A stretch of 48,602 bases of DNA from contig JAQWNW010000075.1 of NCBI GenBank assembly GCA_029246285.1, forward strand, positions 1-48,602, in the 5' to 3' direction. Under the pieces are notes generated by a model, which saw nothing but the letters and a program-made list of their open reading frames with translations, was not told the DNA's origin and did not search any database. Shown one piece after another: positions 45,230 to 48,602 of this stretch. The position numbers were made by a program, and so were the translations under genes. How positions within the stretch are numbered: the first letter of the stretch is position 1; each line of letters starts with the position of its first letter. This DNA comes from Paracoccaceae bacterium (lineage in GTDB: Bacteria > Pseudomonadota > Alphaproteobacteria > Rhodobacterales > Rhodobacteraceae).

Positions 45230-46588
45230 ATGTCCTTAGCAGCAATAGTTTTATGCGCCGGTAATGGCACTAGAATGAATTCAAATCTTCCAAAAGTTTT
45301 ACATAAGTTGGCAGGGTTTCCTCTAATTCATCACGTTATGAATACTGTTCAAGAGCTTGGAGTTTCCAAAACAGTAATAGTCGCCGGTAAAGACATTGAT
45401 AAAGTATCAAAAGTGGCGTTTGATTTTAGTAATGATGTTATAATAGAGAAACAAGACAAGCAGCTTGGGACTGGTCACGCCGTACAAAAAGCACTGCCAG
45501 CACTCAAAGATTTTGATGGTGATGTTATTATTTTGTATGGGGATGTTCCCTTTATCACTCCGGTTACAATTAATAAAATGCTTACTACTAAGAAACAAGG
45601 TTCAGATATTGTTGTTCTAGGGTTTGAGGCAAGCCAGGCTGGCGCGTATGGTAGGGTAGTAACAAACAGCGATAAAATTGAGAAAATAGTTGAAGCAAAA
45701 GATGCAAGCGATACAGAGTTACAAATTAAGTCGTGTAACAGTGGTGTAATCCTAACTAACTGTAAAAATCTAACGCAGTTGGTAAAATTACTTAAGAATA
45801 ATAATGCCAGTAAAGAGTATTATCTAACTGATATAGTAGCCATCGCAAATTCTCAAAATCAAAAATGTTCATTACTTCTTTGCTCAGAAGCAGAAACAAT
45901 GGGTATCAATACCAGACATGAGCTAGCTTATGCTGAAAACTTATTTCAAAACCGCTCACGTGAAAAATTCTTAGACATTGGCGTAACCTTGGCATCACCA
46001 GAAACAACAATATTCTCAATGGATACAGTTATTGGTCGAGATACCTTTATCGGACAAAATGTTGTTTTTGAGCCTGGCGTAACCATTGAGACCGGAGCAA
46101 TAATCAAACCTTTCTGTCATCTAGAGTCATGCCACATCGGAAGTTGTGCAGAAATTGGTCCTTTCGCGCACATTAGGCCTGGTACTGAAATTGGAAATTC
46201 TGCACGCATTGGAAATTTTGTAGAAACTAAAAATGCTAAAATTGGTGAATTCAGCAAGATAAACCATTTGAGTTATGTGGGCGATGCAAAAACAGGTCAA
46301 AAAGTAAACATTGGAGCTGGTACTATTACATGTAATTATGATGGATTGAACAAACATATAACAATTATAGAGGATGGAGCTTTTATTGGCTCTAACTCAT
46401 CTTTGGTTGCACCTTTAAAGATCGAACAAAATTCTATTATTGCAGCAGGCTCTGTGATCACCAAAGATGTACCAAAAAATTCATTAGGCATAGCCCGCTC
46501 TGATCAAAAAAACCTTCTTGGAAGAGCAAAAGAGATAATGAAGAAGCTAAAAAAAAATAAGGCAAAAACTGAAAAGGCAAACGGATAA
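45230..46588 (+). CDS. glmU: bifunctional UDP-N-acetylglucosamine pyrophosphorylase / glucosamine-1-phosphate N-acetyltransferase
   Basis: GlmU acetylates glucosamine-1-phosphate and then makes UDP-GlcNAc for peptidoglycan and lipid A. With the start at 45230 it has 452 residues. The uridyltransferase domain begins with IVLCAGNGTRM and K22, and the C-terminal left-handed beta-helix shows hexapeptide repeats from about residue 245 onwards, including NIGAGTITCNYDG. An in-frame ATG 87 bases upstream would add 29 residues unlike the family. AGGAAAG lies 11 bases before the chosen ATG. glmS follows after one base. Confidence 0.97.
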   Translation: MSLAAIVLCAGNGTRMNSNLPKVLHKLAGFPLIHHVMNTVQELGVSKTVIVAGKDIDKVSKVAFDFSNDVIIEKQDKQLGTGHAVQKALPALKDFDGDVIILYGDVPFITPVTINKMLTTKKQGSDIVVLGFEASQAGAYGRVVTNSDKIEKIVEAKDASDTELQIKSCNSGVILTNCKNLTQLVKLLKNNNASKEYYLTDIVAIANSQNQKCSLLLCSEAETMGINTRHELAYAENLFQNRSREKFLDIGVTLASPETTIFSMDTVIGRDTFIGQNVVFEPGVTIETGAIIKPFCHLESCHIGSCAEIGPFAHIRPGTEIGNSARIGNFVETKNAKIGEFSKINHLSYVGDAKTGQKVNIGAGTITCNYDGLNKHITIIEDGAFIGSNSSLVAPLKIEQNSIIAAGSVITKDVPKNSLGIARSDQKNLLGRAKEIMKKLKKNKAKTEKANG

Positions 46589-46589
46589 A

Positions 46590-48407
46590 ATGTGTGGAAT
46601 TGTTGGAATACTTAGCCAAAATCAAGTTGCTCCATTATTAACCAATGCTCTAAAAAAATTGGAATATAGAGGTTATGACAGCGCTGGTCTGGCAATAATC
46701 AATGATGGTAGTGTGACTATAAAGAAAGAGGTAGGAAAATTAATTAATCTAACTGATCTTTTGGTCTACGAACCCTTAATTGGTAAAACAGGTATAGGTC
46801 ATACTCGTTGGGCAACACACGGCGCTCCATCATCAAATAATGCCCATCCTATTTCAGTGGGTAAAGTTTCCGTCGTCCATAATGGCATCATTGAAAATTA
46901 TTTAGATCTAAAAACCGAACTGAGTGAATTAGGGCATCAATTTAAGTCAGAAACTGATACTGAAACAATCGCAGCACTATGTTCATATTATTTAGAAAAT
47001 GGACATTCAGTAAAAGAAGCATCTACAAAAACAATTTCTAGATTAAAGGGAGCATTTGCACTTTGCCTCTTGTTTCAGGGCGAAGACGATCTATTGTTTG
47101 CCGCAAAAAAAGGCTCTCCTTTGGTGATCGGACACGGCTGTGATGAGATGTTTGTTGGCTCAGATGCTATCGCACTATCTGATTTGACAAATAAAATTAC
47201 ATACCTAGACGAGGGTGATTATGCCTTTATAACCAGAAAAAATATTCAAATTTTCAATTCAGAAAACACGAAAATTTCCCGACCTGTAGAACATATTAAC
47301 ATCGAAAAAAATATGATTAGCAAAAAAGGTTATAGCCATTTTATGGCGAAGGAAATTGCCGAGCAACCGACAGTTATTAATGAGCTGGCGAAACATTTTG
47401 TTAATGATAGATTGATAAACTTGAAAATTAAAGATTTAGATTTTCAAAAGACCGATCGCATTATTATGGTTGGGTGTGGAACCGCCTACTACGCATGTGA
47501 GGTTGCCAAATACTGGTTGGAAGAAATAACTAATATTCCTGTCGAAACAGATATTGCTTCTGAGTTTAGATATCGAAACCCACCAATGAATGAAAAAACG
47601 ATGGCTATATTTGTAAGCCAATCTGGAGAAACAGCAGATACGCTTGCTGCTCTTAGATACAGCAAAGAAAAAACCAAGCAAACCCTTTCAATCGTGAATG
47701 TCATGTCAAGCACCATAGCAAGAGAAAGTACCTTTGCATTGCCAATTATGGCCGGTCACGAAGTCGGAGTTGCATCCACTAAAGCTTTTACGAGTCAGCT
47801 TTTTACATTAGCAGCTCTCAGCATATCAGCGGGCATTGAAAGACAATCTTTAACAGAGAATAAGCGACAAAAACTAGTCACAGAGCTATTGAAGCTGCCT
47901 GATTTAATTAAGAAAGCTTTACAAAAAGAAAGTGAAATCAAAAAAATAGCTGAGAAGATGGCAAATTGCTCTGATGTTCTGTTTATGGGACGGGGTACTC
48001 TGTTCCCAATAGCCTTAGAGGGTGCATTAAAATTAAAAGAAATCTCCTATATTCACTCAGAAGGTTACGCTAGTGGTGAGTTAAAGCATGGACCAATAGC
48101 GTTAGTAGATGAAAATTTAATCATTATAACATTTGCTCCATTTGATGATCTTTTTGAAAAATCACTATCTAATATACAAGAAGTGCTTGCCAGAAATGGG
48201 AAAGTCATCTTAATCACTAACGAAAAGGGTAAAAAGTCCACTAATAAAGAGGCACTACAAACAATTACAATGCCTTCGTATGACAGTATATTCTCTCCAA
48301 TAATCTACGCTATTCCAGCTCAACTGTTAGCTTACCATGTTGCTGTTTACAAAGGTACAGATGTTGATCAACCTCGTAACCTCGCCAAATCAGTAACCGT
48401 AGAGTAA
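46590..48407 (+). CDS. glmS: glutamine--fructose-6-phosphate aminotransferase (isomerizing)
   Basis: GlmS makes glucosamine-6-phosphate from fructose-6-phosphate and glutamine, the first step to UDP-GlcNAc. The 605-residue protein starts MCGIVGILS, with Cys2 (Cys1 after Met removal) as glutaminase nucleophile. It has RGYDSAGLAI, GHTRWATHG and HNGIIENY in the glutaminase half, two sugar-isomerase domains with SQSGETADT and EVGVASTKAFTSQ, and the typical C-terminus NLAKSVTVE. It is one base from glmU, so translation is coupled. I saw no glmS ribozyme upstream, as expected in proteobacteria. Confidence 0.98.
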   Translation: MCGIVGILSQNQVAPLLTNALKKLEYRGYDSAGLAIINDGSVTIKKEVGKLINLTDLLVYEPLIGKTGIGHTRWATHGAPSSNNAHPISVGKVSVVHNGIIENYLDLKTELSELGHQFKSETDTETIAALCSYYLENGHSVKEASTKTISRLKGAFALCLLFQGEDDLLFAAKKGSPLVIGHGCDEMFVGSDAIALSDLTNKITYLDEGDYAFITRKNIQIFNSENTKISRPVEHINIEKNMISKKGYSHFMAKEIAEQPTVINELAKHFVNDRLINLKIKDLDFQKTDRIIMVGCGTAYYACEVAKYWLEEITNIPVETDIASEFRYRNPPMNEKTMAIFVSQSGETADTLAALRYSKEKTKQTLSIVNVMSSTIARESTFALPIMAGHEVGVASTKAFTSQLFTLAALSISAGIERQSLTENKRQKLVTELLKLPDLIKKALQKESEIKKIAEKMANCSDVLFMGRGTLFPIALEGALKLKEISYIHSEGYASGELKHGPIALVDENLIIITFAPFDDLFEKSLSNIQEVLARNGKVILITNEKGKKSTNKEALQTITMPSYDSIFSPIIYAIPAQLLAYHVAVYKGTDVDQPRNLAKSVTVE

Positions 48408-48434
48408 CCTCCAATTACCATCGTAGATAAAACC

Positions 48435-48602
48435 ATGACAGTCATTCGCCAATATAATGAGAAAGATAGAGAACAAATTATTGAGCTATGGAAGACTTGT
48501 AATTTAACGCGCCCTTGGAATGACCCAAACAAAGATTTTGATAGAAAAAATGGGATTGGTGAAGACCTATTTATTGTTCTTGAATATCAAAATAAGATAA
48601 TA
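48435..48602 (+). CDS. GNAT family acetyltransferase, YpeA-like, 5' part
   Basis: The gene runs off the right edge; 56 N-terminal residues are visible, starting MTVIRQYNEKDREQI. The segment IIELWKTCNLTRPWNDPNKDF followed by RK matches the N-terminus of YpeA-type GNAT proteins, whose members carry LWxxCxLxRPWNDP. The acetyl-CoA-binding motif would lie outside the window. It begins 27 bases after glmS and may be co-transcribed. Substrate unknown. Confidence 0.75.
   Translation, partial: MTVIRQYNEKDREQIIELWKTCNLTRPWNDPNKDFDRKNGIGEDLFIVLEYQNKII

Noticed and set aside
1-48602. CRISPR arrays, insertion sequences, prophage, integrons, rRNA or tRNA genes
   Set aside because: No repeat-spacer pattern, transposase, integrase or terminal inverted repeats were seen, and no tRNA-like cloverleaf was noticed in the short intergenic gaps; a dedicated tRNA scan was not possible.

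Overview
The window is an AT-rich, densely packed bacterial chromosome segment with about 46 protein genes and no gene-free stretch over 300 bases. It most likely comes from a free-living, probably marine, low-GC alphaproteobacterium. The evidence is the alphaproteobacterial order ruvCAB-ybgC-tolQRAB-pal-cpoB-tilS-ftsH, a DUF1489 gene, a DUF3726 gene, a class II (vitamin B12-dependent) ribonucleotide reductase and a CueR-type MerR regulator. No rRNA, tRNA, CRISPR array, insertion sequence or prophage was seen. The species assignment is inference.

Layout. (1) 1-3812: the 3' end of a beta-keto acid cleavage enzyme (BKACE/DUF849) gene, convergent with a tight three-gene operon encoding an M19 dipeptidase-like protein, an unrecognised 562-residue protein and a DUF3726 protein. 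This is the least understood block. (2) 3972-7795: a three-subunit molybdenum hydroxylase of the xanthine/CO dehydrogenase superfamily (FAD, 2Fe-2S and Mo subunits) followed by a MoaD/ThiS-like protein. (3) 7817-11100: leucine biosynthesis leuC-leuD-leuB. (4) 11350-13886: a class II histone-deacetylase-like amidohydrolase and the two subunits of a 3-oxoacid CoA-transferase. (5) 13918-16540: one-carbon metabolism, fhs and folD. (6) 16726-28723: a long minus-strand run, prmA, ruvC, ruvA, ruvB, ybgC, tolQ, tolR, tolA, tolB, pal, cpoB, tilS, ftsH, covering Holliday-junction processing, the Tol-Pal envelope system, tRNA lysidine synthesis and membrane proteolysis. (7) 28766-31998: msrA, a MATE exporter and an MFS transporter. 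(8) 32082-33853: rpsD with its own promoter, long leader and terminator, then a CueR-like regulator divergent from a DUF4396 membrane protein. (9) 33859-36707: nrdJ and a DUF1489 gene. (10) 36720-42984: a leucine/isovalerate catabolic operon, tetR-ivd-mccB-mccA-HMG-CoA lyase, with a clear TetR operator. (11) 43116-48602: a DegT-type aminotransferase, gph, glmU-glmS and the start of a YpeA-like acetyltransferase.

How it fits together. The catabolic operon would take isovaleryl-CoA to acetoacetate plus acetyl-CoA, and the CoA-transferase pair in block 4 could activate the acetoacetate. The methylglutaconyl-CoA hydratase needed between the carboxylase and the lyase is not in the window. fhs plus folD convert formate to methylene-tetrahydrofolate. 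glmS and glmU give UDP-GlcNAc for the envelope that Tol-Pal maintains.

Best leads for something undescribed: the DUF4396 gene, whose promoter has the 19-bp spacer and dyad expected of a CueR target, which suggests a copper-handling role; and the M19-like/562-residue/DUF3726 operon beside BKACE, in which the M19-like protein appears to have lost three of five canonical metal ligands.
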